From Spongiihabitans sp963422685 (GTDB lineage: Bacteria > Pseudomonadota > Gammaproteobacteria > Arenicellales > Poriferihabitantaceae), in the NCBI GenBank assembly GCA_963422685.1, contig OY730442.1, forward strand, positions 2,108,001 to 2,172,000: 64,000 nucleotides of DNA, read 5' to 3'. How positions within the stretch are numbered: the stretch's first letter is position 1; the number at the start of each line of letters is the position of its first letter. Below, piece after piece: positions 17,065-26,438 of this stretch. A model generated the notes under the pieces. The model was not told the origin of the DNA. It searched no databases and saw nothing but the letters and a program-made list of their open reading frames with translations. A program made the translations under genes and the position numbers.

Positions 17065-19416
17065 CTATACGATTCCGCGTACCCGTTCTTTTTTGGAATC
17101 AAAATGCGGGAAGCGGACAACCGTTGCCGGGATACGCTTCTGGTGACCATCCAGTTTTCCGATTTCCACTTCAGTCCCGATCCCACAGTGCAGGATTTTC
17201 ATTTTGCACAATGCAATATTTCTGCGCAGTATGGGTGATATAACGCCACTAGTAATTGTTCCCACCTGCTCCCGACCGATAAAAACACCATCGCCATTGC
17301 CGCCTGTCTCTTCGCCCTTTACTTCGAGCCCGACCAGTTTTTGCTGTGGATTGTCCTGGCGATTTAATAATGCCTGCCGACCGATAAAGTCATCCTTTTT
17401 TGATTTTAAAGGTACGGTAAAACCAATACCCGCTTCGAACGGGTCGGTTTGATCGCAGAATTCAGCGCCCGCAAAAATCAGCCCTGCCTCAATTCTCAAC
17501 ATATCCAGCGCCTGCAAGCCCAATGGTGCGACTTTATATTCCTGCCCGACTGCCCACAACGCATCCCATACCGCTTCGCCATCCCGGGGATGGCAGAAGA
17601 TTTCATATCCCCGTTCACCGGTGTATCCTGTGCGGGAAATGATGACAGGAACGCCGGCGTCATCGCCTATTCTTGCGATAGAAAAGCGGAACCAGGCTAA
17701 TTCTTCAACCGTTGCCTGATCCGGCCGGGTCCATATCACCTTTTGCAGCATATCCAGACTTTTCGGGCCTTGAACTTGCAGGTTATGAAGCTGGGAAGTG
17801 GCGTCTTTGACCCAGCAGCGCATTTTTCTTTCCTGGGCCTGTTGTCTGAGCCACAATCCAGAGGTGTCGTCTCCGCCCACCCAACGGAAATTATCCTTAC
17901 CCAGTTTAAACACCGTTCCATCGTCGATCATGCCGCCGGATGCATAACACATTGCGGTATACACGACCTGCCCGGCCGAAAGTTTTCTTAGGTCTCTGGT
18001 GACGCAGGTTTGCAGCAAAACTTCTGCATCGGGGCCAACCACTTCGTATTTTCGCAAGGGGGAAAGATCGGTCATGACAACCCCTTCGCGGCAGGCCCAG
18101 TATTCGCCGATACAGCCATAATTCGTATAGCTGTCGGCCAGCCAATAGCCGTTGTATTCGATAAAGTTACGGGTCAGCCCGGAGGTTTTGCCGTGAAAGC
18201 CGGTTTCTTTCGTCATTTCAGGTTCTGCGTCAGTGGTTTTTCTAAATGCGATTGCTCGCTTGAACAGGTTTTTTTCCGAATAAGTTCGCACATGAATATC
18301 CGTAGGCACCCAGCCATTGGCCGCATCGATATCGCAGGGACACGCAGACGAAACACAGATCAGGTCTGTGATTGCCCGCATTAATACATAGTCACCTGGT
18401 CGCGACCAGGGGTCGTCAAACATGAACGTATAGGCGTCATCGAAAAAAGTATTAAAAAACAGGTTCATGGCCTGCCACCCCTTCCTCGGCGCTATCGGAT
18501 AAGGCTGCAGTGCCTGGTTAAAATTTTCCGAACAGTTTACGTGGCCGGGATAACCCACTTCATCATAATATTTACTGGTGCACGCCAGGCCAAAGCTGTC
18601 GTGGCGCCCACAGGTGTCCTGGACGATTTCGATTAATGGCTGGAAATCCACGTCGTAAAATTTCGAATACAACCCGGGGCCGGGATAAGCGGTCCCCATC
18701 AGCGCCCGGGTGGTGGTCGCGCTCAGATAACGCATCGCACCTCGCTCTAATTGGGCCTTATCAAAACATTGAAAGTCTGAACATTGTCGGCCGTTGATGT
18801 CAATGATTTGAATATATTCACCGGCCTTGACTTCGTAGCTTTGCGCGGTGGCCGCAGCGATTGTGAAACTTTGCAGCTCCTCGGCCAATGGCTGCGGCAG
18901 CGCATTGACAATAACCCGGCTCGGGTCCGCCCTGGTAATATAAGCGATCAAATCTGTTGGCGGCGTCTGTTCGTGGGGCAGCATCGGCGCGGCCGGTACA
19001 CATACCAGACAAATTAATTCCGCTTCGCTGGTACATTTTATCCGCGACCCGGCCTGGGTATCGCCGGTTAGAACCTGCGCGACTCTGTCCCTGGCCAGAT
19101 CGATAGAAAAAGAATCGAGTTTCCCCTGTATTTTTTTCGCTACCGGGCTGGCGCTGTTGAGCGCCTGCGCAATGGCTCTGCCACTGGTATCCGGCCTGAC
19201 ACCAAGCTGCGCCGTTGCATTCTCGCTGGTGCTGTTAAATGCAAAAATGAGCGCCGCCTGCCGTCCCTCAGGATCGACAATTTCGATTTCATCGCCGGTC
19301 AGCAATGGCACAGCGATGACAGCGCCGGCATGGATTACATGCCGCTCTTTCCCAACCCACTGCTGACCCAGTCCGGGTTCGCGAAGGTTGATTACGGAAT
19401 TCATGTCTGCCGTCAT
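17065..19416 (-). CDS. tdm: TMAO demethylase (DUF1989 plus GcvT-like fusion)
   Basis: Tdm splits trimethylamine N-oxide into dimethylamine and formaldehyde, with the C1 unit probably passed to tetrahydrofolate. The 783-residue protein has an N-terminal region of about 165 residues related to DUF1989, a full DUF1989 domain at about 170-390, and a glycine-cleavage T-protein/aminomethyltransferase-like C-terminal half from about residue 410. Cysteines 279 (LACTSKYY), 359 and 361 (SACPCD) are spaced 80 and 2 apart, which is the spacing I recall for the zinc ligands of the Methylocella silvestris enzyme. Tmm follows downstream and a TMAO-type binding protein is divergent, which strongly supports the assignment. 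Confidence 0.9.
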   Translation of the reverse strand: MTADMNSVINLREPGLGQQWVGKERHVIHAGAVIAVPLLTGDEIEIVDPEGRQAALIFAFNSTSENATAQLGVRPDTSGRAIAQALNSASPVAKKIQGKLDSFSIDLARDRVAQVLTGDTQAGSRIKCTSEAELICLVCVPAAPMLPHEQTPPTDLIAYITRADPSRVIVNALPQPLAEELQSFTIAAATAQSYEVKAGEYIQIIDINGRQCSDFQCFDKAQLERGAMRYLSATTTRALMGTAYPGPGLYSKFYDVDFQPLIEIVQDTCGRHDSFGLACTSKYYDEVGYPGHVNCSENFNQALQPYPIAPRKGWQAMNLFFNTFFDDAYTFMFDDPWSRPGDYVLMRAITDLICVSSACPCDIDAANGWVPTDIHVRTYSEKNLFKRAIAFRKTTDAEPEMTKETGFHGKTSGLTRNFIEYNGYWLADSYTNYGCIGEYWACREGVVMTDLSPLRKYEVVGPDAEVLLQTCVTRDLRKLSAGQVVYTAMCYASGGMIDDGTVFKLGKDNFRWVGGDDTSGLWLRQQAQERKMRCWVKDATSQLHNLQVQGPKSLDMLQKVIWTRPDQATVEELAWFRFSIARIGDDAGVPVIISRTGYTGERGYEIFCHPRDGEAVWDALWAVGQEYKVAPLGLQALDMLRIEAGLIFAGAEFCDQTDPFEAGIGFTVPLKSKKDDFIGRQALLNRQDNPQQKLVGLEVKGEETGGNGDGVFIGREQVGTITSGVISPILRRNIALCKMKILHCGIGTEVEIGKLDGHQKRIPATVVRFPHFDSKKERVRGIV

Positions 19417-19560
19417 TTTGGCCTGGTAATGATGTTTTGTACTAATATCAGGGCATATCGATTGGGTATTTATCGCCAGTCTGGCGTTATGGCCCTAATC
19501 GTAAACAGCGCAGATTATATCGGAATAGTTTAAAAAGCGGATAATAGTTTCATCTGAACT

Positions 19561-19660
19561 GTACCATTATTATACCGTTTGCATTTCAGCATATATGCGC
19601 TGAATAAGCCTGTTCCATAGTGTTCTCATTTGGATAATCTGTATGGTATAGACATGGTAC
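19561..19660. promoter_or_regulatory. Candidate operator array between tdm and the binding-protein gene
   Basis: A 16-nt element at 19645-19660 (GGTATAGACATGGTAC) recurs in inverted orientation at 19561-19576 with three mismatches. Each element holds two related half-sites 11 bp apart (ATGGTA/ATGGTA at 19643-19648 and 19654-19659; TACCAT/TACC at 19562-19567 and 19573-19576). Between the elements is a 6-bp dyad, TTCAGC (19585-19590) and GCTGAA (19599-19604). The position between divergent tdm and tmoX-like genes suggests a shared regulator. No regulator gene is adjacent. Confidence 0.5.
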
Positions 19661-19737
19661 TTTTAATGATAATTTGATTGGTGTACTATGCTCGTCCCTT
19701 ACAGATTTATCGATAACACTACCGAGGAGAAAACTCA

Positions 19738-20700
19738 ATGAACAGAAGCACAAAATGGGGCAGTTTGGCCCTGCTGGCATTATCGCTGGGGGTTGGTAAT
19801 CTGGCGCAGGCGCAAGACTGTGGTTCAGACGATGCGATTGTCATACCCACCCACAACTGGTCGAGCCAAATCGTCATGTCCCACGTGGTCGGACAGCTTT
19901 TTGAAAAGATCGGCTGCGACGTCGAATACACTTCAACGGACAGCCAGGCGGTTTATGAAGCGGTGCGTATTGGCGATGCAACGGTTGAATTAGAAGTATG
20001 GGAAGGTTCTTTCGCTACTTCATTTAACGCCGCACTGGACAAAGGCGGAATCCTGGACGCCGGCACCCACGACGCCATAACCCGCGAAGAATGGTGGTAC
20101 CCGACCTATGTCGGTGAGCTTTGTCCCGGCCTGCCTGACTGGGAAGCCTTGAAAGAGTGTACCGAAATGTTTGCCCGACCTGATTCTGACGGTAAAGGGG
20201 TATACATTGATGGTCCGGTTGAATGGCTGCACGATACCCAGCGTATCGAAGCGCTGGACATGGACTGGATTACCGTGAACGTGGGGGGTTCCGCAGCGCT
20301 TTGGGCTGAACTTGAAGCGGCCGCGAAAACCAATACGCCGATCGTTTTGTTTAACTGGTCTCCAAACTTTACCGATGCACTGTACGGCGGATCATTCATC
20401 GAATTTCCAGCTTTCCATGAAAAATGCAAAACGGATGCAAGCTGGGGTATTAACCCGGATATGACCAATGACTGCGGAAGCCCGGCGGGTGGTTATTTGA
20501 AGAAAGCGGCATGGCATGGTATGCCGGTAAAATGGCCGGCCGCTTACAAGGCTTTAACCCGGATCAATTTCACAACCAACCATGTGGGCACCATGGCCAT
20601 GCTGGTCGATGTGGATGAGATGGAGCACGAAGAAGCGGCGGCAAAATGGATTGAAGACAATGAAGCAGTCTGGAGCCCCTGGTTATACGCTTCCCAGTAA
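19738..20700 (+). CDS. tmoX: TMAO/betaine-type ABC transporter substrate-binding protein
   Basis: A periplasmic OpuAC/ProX-type binding protein of 320 residues with a Sec signal peptide (positive start NRSTKWG, hydrophobic core, cleavage likely after NLAQAQ). Aromatic-rich segments such as PTHNWSSQ, VWEGS, REEWWYPTYVG and LFNWSPNF are those expected to build the tryptophan cage for a trimethylammonium group. Divergence from tdm suggests TMAO as ligand (TmoX), but glycine betaine or choline cannot be excluded. The matching ATPase and permease (tmoW, tmoV) are not in this window, so it is an orphan here. GAGGAG precedes the ATG and a strong terminator follows. Confidence 0.75.
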   Translation: MNRSTKWGSLALLALSLGVGNLAQAQDCGSDDAIVIPTHNWSSQIVMSHVVGQLFEKIGCDVEYTSTDSQAVYEAVRIGDATVELEVWEGSFATSFNAALDKGGILDAGTHDAITREEWWYPTYVGELCPGLPDWEALKECTEMFARPDSDGKGVYIDGPVEWLHDTQRIEALDMDWITVNVGGSAALWAELEAAAKTNTPIVLFNWSPNFTDALYGGSFIEFPAFHEKCKTDASWGINPDMTNDCGSPAGGYLKKAAWHGMPVKWPAAYKALTRINFTTNHVGTMAMLVDVDEMEHEEAAAKWIEDNEAVWSPWLYASQ

Positions 20701-20750
20701 GCGCCTAGTATCAATCGATTAAACGATAAGCTGCAAATCCAGAGATTGGA

Positions 20751-20786
20751 ATACCGCCGTCTGGCAATGGGCGGCGGTATTTTTTG
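20751..20786 (+). terminator. Intrinsic terminator after the binding-protein gene
   Basis: ATACCGCC (20751-20758) pairs perfectly with GGCGGTAT (20773-20780) and is followed by six T. It lies 51 bp past the stop codon, so the binding-protein gene is a single-gene transcript. Confidence 0.9.
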
Positions 20787-20902
20787 GGTCGCCGGCATTT
20801 TTGTGTGCTAGTTAAATGGTACTGTCCATAATGCATGACACATACAATTCATAACACATACAAAGTGTTCGCCAATATGGGTTCATCGGCTGGAAAAATC
20901 AG

Positions 20903-21688
20903 TTACCGGCCGGGTTTACAGGCCGGGCAGTTTGAATTCCTCGGCAGTTTCATTTTCTGCCACTCCATACTTCTCGCATCGAATAACCACAAGATGCCAT
21001 GAAGCTGGCCGTCGCCAAGGAGTAAATTGACCGCTTCCATGGCCTGCATGGTGCCAATCACGCCTACCAGCGGCGCTATCACTCCCTCCATTGCACAGGT
21101 TGCGCTTTCGATATTTTTGTCCGGATACAGACACTGGTAGCATGGGCTTTCATCGTGTCGAGGATCAAACGTGGTGACCTGCCCCTCCCATCGTATCGCT
21201 GCACCGGATACCAGCGGAATTTTCATTTTCAGGGAAACATCGTTCAACTCAAACCGGGTAGGAAAATTATCGGTGCAATCGACAATCAGATGGATATCGC
21301 GGCTTTGCTCGATAAAGTCGTCATAATCCAGTGAATGATCCAGGGTTTCAATTTTGATTGACGGATTAATCCCGCGCAGGGAATTGGCGGCCGACTCTGC
21401 TTTCAACTCGCCGATATCGGTATGGCTGTGAATAATCTGCCGCTGCAAATTTGATTCATCTACGCGGTCGAAATCGGCGATTCGCAGATACCCTATGCCG
21501 GCTGCTGCCAGATACAGCGCCACAGGCGAACCGAGACCGCCCATACCGACAATAAAAACCCGGGACTGCGCCAATTTCCTCTGACCGTTTTCGCCGACCC
21601 GGGGGAGGCGAATCTGGCGGCTGTAGCGCTGATGAAAATCGGGTTGCTGCATGGATGGCTGCTTGGTTCTTTCCTGCTGTAATTGCAT
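20903..21688 (-). CDS. ThiF/MoeB/HesA family adenylyltransferase
   Basis: An E1-like enzyme that adenylates the C-terminal glycine of a ubiquitin-like sulphur carrier such as ThiS or MoaD. The 261 residues include the nucleotide-binding VGMGGLGSPVALYLAAAGIG (about residues 48-67), DFDRVDESNLQRQ, the DCTDNFPTRFELND motif (about residue 136) and two CxxC zinc pairs, CYQC (about residue 182) and CPAC near the end. MoeB and ThiF cannot be separated with confidence from the sequence alone and no sulphur-carrier gene is adjacent. It diverges from the CoxG-like gene with about 30 bp between starts. Confidence 0.88.
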   Translation of the reverse strand: MQLQQERTKQPSMQQPDFHQRYSRQIRLPRVGENGQRKLAQSRVFIVGMGGLGSPVALYLAAAGIGYLRIADFDRVDESNLQRQIIHSHTDIGELKAESAANSLRGINPSIKIETLDHSLDYDDFIEQSRDIHLIVDCTDNFPTRFELNDVSLKMKIPLVSGAAIRWEGQVTTFDPRHDESPCYQCLYPDKNIESATCAMEGVIAPLVGVIGTMQAMEAVNLLLGDGQLHGILWLFDARSMEWQKMKLPRNSNCPACKPGR

Positions 21689-21718
21689 TTTAAACGATTA
21701 TCCAATGTAATCGTTACC

Positions 21719-22204
21719 ATGAAAGTGGATAAAGAACCGAGCGAAATCAGCATTGCGGGTGAACACCATGTTGACCTTTGCCGGCAACGACTGTGGGAGT
21801 CAATGAATGATCCGGTAATCCTGCAAAAATGTATAAAGGGGTGCGAACAAGTGAGGCGGGGCAGCGATGATGAATTCTTGGCTAAATTCCGGTTTCGGGT
21901 CGGACCGCTTAACAAAACCTTTCACGCCCGACTAGATATAAAAGATGCGAAACCGCCAGACGTATACCGGCTGGTGTGGGCCATGGACGCAGGCATTGCC
22001 GGAAAAGTGAACGGGGTCGCCGATGTCAAACTGGATGAGCTGGGCGCCCGCAAAAGCAAATTACAGTATCAGGCCCGGGTAACAATATCCGGCTGGGTAG
22101 GAGAACTCGGCATCAAGGTTCTTGGCAATACGGCGCAACGATATATGCAGCGTTTTTTTGGCAGGATAATAGATGTACTCGAAGAAAATGGCCAGGCGCT
22201 TTGA
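21719..22204 (+). CDS. CoxG-like SRPBCC-fold protein
   Basis: A 161-residue protein starting at ATG 21719. An earlier in-frame codon at 21683 would overlap the divergent E1 gene. The pattern GEHHVDLCRQRLWESMNDPVIL, then KCIKGCEQV and a C-terminal helix ending in RFFGRIID, matches the carbon monoxide dehydrogenase subunit G (CoxG) branch of the SRPBCC superfamily. No CO dehydrogenase genes are present, and CoxG-like proteins often occur without them. It ends just before sucA. The role is unknown. Confidence 0.8.
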   Translation: MKVDKEPSEISIAGEHHVDLCRQRLWESMNDPVILQKCIKGCEQVRRGSDDEFLAKFRFRVGPLNKTFHARLDIKDAKPPDVYRLVWAMDAGIAGKVNGVADVKLDELGARKSKLQYQARVTISGWVGELGIKVLGNTAQRYMQRFFGRIIDVLEENGQAL

Positions 22205-22266
22205 TATACTCACAGCGCAAAGCAATTTTGGAAAAACAAACCGACCTGCGCACTATACCTCCTGGC

Positions 22267-25044
22267 ATGACCGCATCAGACAGTAAAAAAATTGACCCCG
22301 GGTTTTTAAACGGCGGTAATATGGCCTATCTCGAATCGGTGTATCAGGAAGCCACTACAGTCGGCCCGGATGCAATCGTCATAGAGGAAGTCAAACAGTG
22401 GGGCGCTGTTTTTTCATCGCTACCTGAGACCGCGTCAGTTGGCAATGCCCGCAGCCAGGGCGGTTCCCGGGCCTGGCTTGAAAATTCCGCGTACAAGCAG
22501 TCACAGGTCGCCAAATTGATTATGGCCTATCGCTCACTGGGGCATTTGCTGGCAAATGTCGATCCCATTGGAGTAATGCCCAGAGGCGATACCCGGGAGA
22601 TTGAGATTGATCAATACGGACTCAGCCAACGTGACCTCGACACCGAGTTCGACGTTGGTCGAATGGGTGAAGGCGGGCGCATGTCATTGCGAAAAATTCT
22701 TGATTTTCTGCGTGAAGTGTATTGTGGATCAATTGGTTATGAAATTCGGTACCTGAATGCGCTGGAGCAAAGAGTATGGCTGCGGCAGCAAGTGGAAAAC
22801 GAATCCACCGGCGCCCCGTATCCCCACACCCAACGGATTGCGATACTGGACAAACTTATCGCCGCAGAAGGGCTGGAAAAGTATCTGCATACCCGATACG
22901 TCGGGCAAAAACGGTTTTCTCTGGAAGGCGGGGATTCATTGATACCCATGCTGTCAGAGCTGATTCAGCAATTCGGTAACCAGGGGGTAAAGGAAATCGT
23001 CATCGGCATGGCGCACCGCGGCCGGTTGAATGTGCTGGTGAATATTCTTGGCAAGGCGCCCAAAGATTTATTCAGTGAATTTGAAGGCGAATACGAAACT
23101 GAAAACGCGGACACCGAGACGGGCGATGTCAAATATCATCAGGGTGCATCCTCCGATATTCAAACTCCAGGCGGGAATGTGCATGTCGCGCTTTCATTCA
23201 ACCCGTCGCACCTGGAAATTATCGGGCCGGTGGTTGAAGGCTCGGTGCGCGCACGACAGGAGCGCAGAAAAGACAGCGACCGCAAACAAGTGATTCCGAT
23301 CATCATTCATGGTGACGCCGCATTCGCCGGTCAGGGTGTGGTTATGGAAACATTTAACATGGCAAGTACCCGGGGCTTTTCAGTTGGTGGCACAGTGCAC
23401 ATTATCGTCAATAACCAGATCGGCTTCACCACCAATACCCTGGATGCGCGCTCCACTTTGTACTGTACAGAAGTTGCCAAACTGGTCCAGGCGCCGATAT
23501 TTCATATCAATGGCGATGATGCTGATGCGGTAATTTATGCCACCCGGCTGGCGGTGGCGTACCGAATGAAGTTCGGCAGCGACGTGGTACTCGATATGGT
23601 TTGCTATCGACGGCACGGCCACAACGAGGCGGATGAGCCGGCTGTTACCCAGCCGATGATGTACGGCAAAATAAAACAGCATAAAACAACCCGACAGATT
23701 TATGCGCAAAAGCTGATTGGCGAGGAGGTGATCAGCGAGTCCAAAGCGAACCAGATGATGCAGGCATATCGCGACCGCCTTGATCAGGGACACGTTGTGG
23801 CGGGTCAGGTGATTGATCCCAATAAAGCGCTGCTGACCATTGACTGGAAACCCTATTTCGGCACCGATTGGCGTGAACCTGTCCATACCGGCGTTGCCCA
23901 TGACTCACTGATTCGGCTTGCTCAAACCCTGGCAGAATCGCCGGATGATTTCGCAGTGCACGACCGGGTTGCAGGAATATTACAGAATCGAATCGCCATG
24001 GCCAAAGGAGAGCAGGACATGGATTGGGGATGCGCGGAATTGCTGGCCTACGCCAGTCTGCTCGAGCAGGATTACCAGGTGCGCTTGTCGGGTCAGGATG
24101 TGGGGCGGGGAACATTTTCCCATCGCCACGCCACGCTGCATGATCAGTCCCGGGCCGGCACATTTATCCCATTGCAATATGTCACAAAAAATCCGAGCGA
24201 TTTCCTGGTGGTGAACTCGCTGCTTTCAGAAGAAGCGGTGCTGGGTTTTGAATATGGCTATTCCACTACCCAACCCCGCACCCTGGTAATCTGGGAAGCG
24301 CAATTTGGCGATTTTGTTAATGGCGCCCAAGTGGTGATCGATCAATTTATCAGCAGCGGCCAGGCCAAGTGGTCAAGAATTTGCAGCCTGGTTTTGCTGC
24401 TGCCGCATGGCATGGAGGGTCAGGGGCCGGAACATTCATCGGCCAGAATAGAGCGATTTTTACAATTATGTGCAGAGCATAATATGCAGGTTTGTGTGCC
24501 GACCACCCCGGCCCAAATGTTTCACTTGCTCAGACGGCAAATGATACGGTCATTTCGCCGCCCGCTCATAGTGATGACACCAAAGAGTCTGCTGCGGCAC
24601 AAATTAGCGGTATCCCGGCCGGAGGAATTGGTGCACGGCAAATTTCATCCGGTTTTGGCAGAAGTGGATGCGCTGCAAATTGATGAAATAAAAAAACTGA
24701 TCGTATGCAGTGGTAAAGTATATTTCGATATTTTGCAGCAACGGCGCGCCAGAAAAGTGAAAAATGCAGCATTAATTCGCCTGGAGCAAATCCATCCATT
24801 TCCGCAAAGAGAGTTAAGAGAGCAAATCGAAAAGTATGCCCACGCAGCCACCGTGGTTTGGTGTCAGGAAGAACCGAAGAACCAGGGATGCTGGTATCAG
24901 ATCAGTTATTATCTGCGCAAAATGTTGAATAACGGGCAGACACTGGAGTACGTTGGCCGGGAAGGATCACCCTCACCGGCTGTGGGATACTACAAACTTC
25001 ACGTTAAACAACAACAGCAAATTGTTGACGAGGTGCTGGGTTGA
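22267..25044 (+). CDS. sucA: 2-oxoglutarate dehydrogenase E1 component
   Basis: A thiamine-diphosphate E1 that decarboxylates 2-oxoglutarate in the TCA cycle. The ATG at 22267 is preferred to a TTG at 22201 that overlaps the previous gene; it gives about 925 residues, near the family length of 933. Signatures are the E1 N-terminal motif (NMAYLESVYQEA), IGMAHRGRLNVLVNILGK, HGDAAFAGQGVV, the ThDP/Mg motif in HINGDDADAVI, VCYRRHGHNEADEP and GMEGQGPEHSSARIERFLQL. sucB and lpdA follow on the same strand, so the complex is encoded as one unit without the sdh or sucCD genes. Confidence 0.96.
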   Translation: MTASDSKKIDPGFLNGGNMAYLESVYQEATTVGPDAIVIEEVKQWGAVFSSLPETASVGNARSQGGSRAWLENSAYKQSQVAKLIMAYRSLGHLLANVDPIGVMPRGDTREIEIDQYGLSQRDLDTEFDVGRMGEGGRMSLRKILDFLREVYCGSIGYEIRYLNALEQRVWLRQQVENESTGAPYPHTQRIAILDKLIAAEGLEKYLHTRYVGQKRFSLEGGDSLIPMLSELIQQFGNQGVKEIVIGMAHRGRLNVLVNILGKAPKDLFSEFEGEYETENADTETGDVKYHQGASSDIQTPGGNVHVALSFNPSHLEIIGPVVEGSVRARQERRKDSDRKQVIPIIIHGDAAFAGQGVVMETFNMASTRGFSVGGTVHIIVNNQIGFTTNTLDARSTLYCTEVAKLVQAPIFHINGDDADAVIYATRLAVAYRMKFGSDVVLDMVCYRRHGHNEADEPAVTQPMMYGKIKQHKTTRQIYAQKLIGEEVISESKANQMMQAYRDRLDQGHVVAGQVIDPNKALLTIDWKPYFGTDWREPVHTGVAHDSLIRLAQTLAESPDDFAVHDRVAGILQNRIAMAKGEQDMDWGCAELLAYASLLEQDYQVRLSGQDVGRGTFSHRHATLHDQSRAGTFIPLQYVTKNPSDFLVVNSLLSEEAVLGFEYGYSTTQPRTLVIWEAQFGDFVNGAQVVIDQFISSGQAKWSRICSLVLLLPHGMEGQGPEHSSARIERFLQLCAEHNMQVCVPTTPAQMFHLLRRQMIRSFRRPLIVMTPKSLLRHKLAVSRPEELVHGKFHPVLAEVDALQIDEIKKLIVCSGKVYFDILQQRRARKVKNAALIRLEQIHPFPQRELREQIEKYAHAATVVWCQEEPKNQGCWYQISYYLRKMLNNGQTLEYVGREGSPSPAVGYYKLHVKQQQQIVDEVLG

Positions 25045-25106
25045 TGATTAAGTCACCACTCATTCACCAGGGCTCCGTGCAATAATCGGGGTAATTGAAA
25101 TTTATT

Positions 25107-26435
25107 ATGACCATCGAAATTAAAGTGCCGGTATTACCCGAATCAGTGGCCGATGCGCTGATGCTGGACTGGAAAAAGCAGGCGGGTGACTCCGTCGTCC
25201 GGGATGAAATTCTGGTCGAGGTGGAAACTGACAAAGTGGTATTGGAAGTGCCGGCGCCCGCAGATGGCATACTGGTTAAAATCGTCGCGCAATCTGGAGA
25301 AACGGTTCTTGGTGAGCAGTTGTTGGCGTTGCTTGAACCGGGCGCATCGTCAAAACCCGTCCTCCAGACCAGCGGGCAGGCCGAAGCGCAAACCAACCCA
25401 TCAGGAGCGCAACAATCAGCAAAAGCCGAACAACCGGGCACACTGGCTGAAGCCGCAGTTTCATCGGATGATGCCCGTACCAGCCCGGCGGTACGCCGCC
25501 TTGCTGAAGAAACCGGGCTCGATTTAGCCACTGTGAGGGGGTCGGGACGGGATGGCAGAATAACCAAGGCGGATGTCCTTGATCACATTTTCGATTCAGC
25601 AGCGCCACCTGAGAATGCCGGGAATCTACAACAGGAAGCTGAGTCTGTGCCCCGGGCAAAGTCGCAGAGCGCGTCGCAAAAATTGATTCCGGCAGCCGGA
25701 GATTCCATCATGCCGGAAGGCGTACCAGAAGGGTCGCGGCCGGAAACCAGAGAGCCGATGAGTCGGTTACGACAGACCATTGCCAGTCGTTTGGTGCAAT
25801 CCCAACAATCTGCCGCGTTGCTGACCACATTCAACGAAGTCAACATGCAGCCGGTGGTGGCACTGCGGGAAAAATATAAAGAAGCCTTTGAGAAAAAACA
25901 TGGTGCCAGGCTGGGTTTCATGTCATTTTTCGTCAAAGCCAGCGTGGTGGCCTTGCAGCGGTTTCCCTTGGTCAATGCCTGTATCGACGGCACCGATATT
26001 GTTCGACATCACTATCACGACATCGGCATCGCGGTCTCTTCTCCGCGTGGATTGGTGGTGCCGATTTTACGTAATTGTGCAGGCATGAGTTGCGCCGACA
26101 TTGAGTTGCAGATTCAGAGCTATAGCGGACGCGCCCGGGAGGGCAGGCTGTCGGTGGATGAATTAAGCGGCGGGACATTCACCATCACCAATGGCGGCGT
26201 ATTCGGTTCGTTGCTTTCCACACCGATTGTTAATCCACCGCAAAGTGCGATATTGGGCATGCACGCCATTCAACAGCGGCCCGTGGCGGAAAAGGGTGAA
26301 GTGGTTATCCGGCCGATGATGTATCTTGCGCTTTCCTATGACCATCGCATTATTGACGGCAAAGAAGCGGTGCAATTTTTAATCACGGTTAAGGATATGC
26401 TGGAAGACCCGGCCAGACTGCTTTTGGACATATAA
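25107..26435 (+). CDS. sucB: Dihydrolipoyllysine succinyltransferase (E2 of 2-oxoglutarate dehydrogenase)
   Basis: A 442-residue E2 with a lipoyl domain (lipoylated lysine in VETDKVVLEVPAP, about residue 43), a long linker rich in Ala, Gln and Ser, a peripheral-subunit-binding domain (SPAVRRLAEETGLDLATVRGSGRDGRITKADVLD, about residues 127-160 read in two parts) and the catalytic acyltransferase domain ending in SYDHRIIDGKEAVQFL with the catalytic His and Asp. The ATG at 25107 is preferred over the TTG four codons upstream. The linker is longer than in E. coli. Confidence 0.96.
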   Translation: MTIEIKVPVLPESVADALMLDWKKQAGDSVVRDEILVEVETDKVVLEVPAPADGILVKIVAQSGETVLGEQLLALLEPGASSKPVLQTSGQAEAQTNPSGAQQSAKAEQPGTLAEAAVSSDDARTSPAVRRLAEETGLDLATVRGSGRDGRITKADVLDHIFDSAAPPENAGNLQQEAESVPRAKSQSASQKLIPAAGDSIMPEGVPEGSRPETREPMSRLRQTIASRLVQSQQSAALLTTFNEVNMQPVVALREKYKEAFEKKHGARLGFMSFFVKASVVALQRFPLVNACIDGTDIVRHHYHDIGIAVSSPRGLVVPILRNCAGMSCADIELQIQSYSGRAREGRLSVDELSGGTFTITNGGVFGSLLSTPIVNPPQSAILGMHAIQQRPVAEKGEVVIRPMMYLALSYDHRIIDGKEAVQFLITVKDMLEDPARLLLDI

Positions 26436-26438
26436 ACC

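Noticed and set aside
20815..20880. Possible further operator (ATGGTAC) and dyads after the binding-protein terminator
   Set aside because: A single seven-base match without a partner is not enough to call a site.
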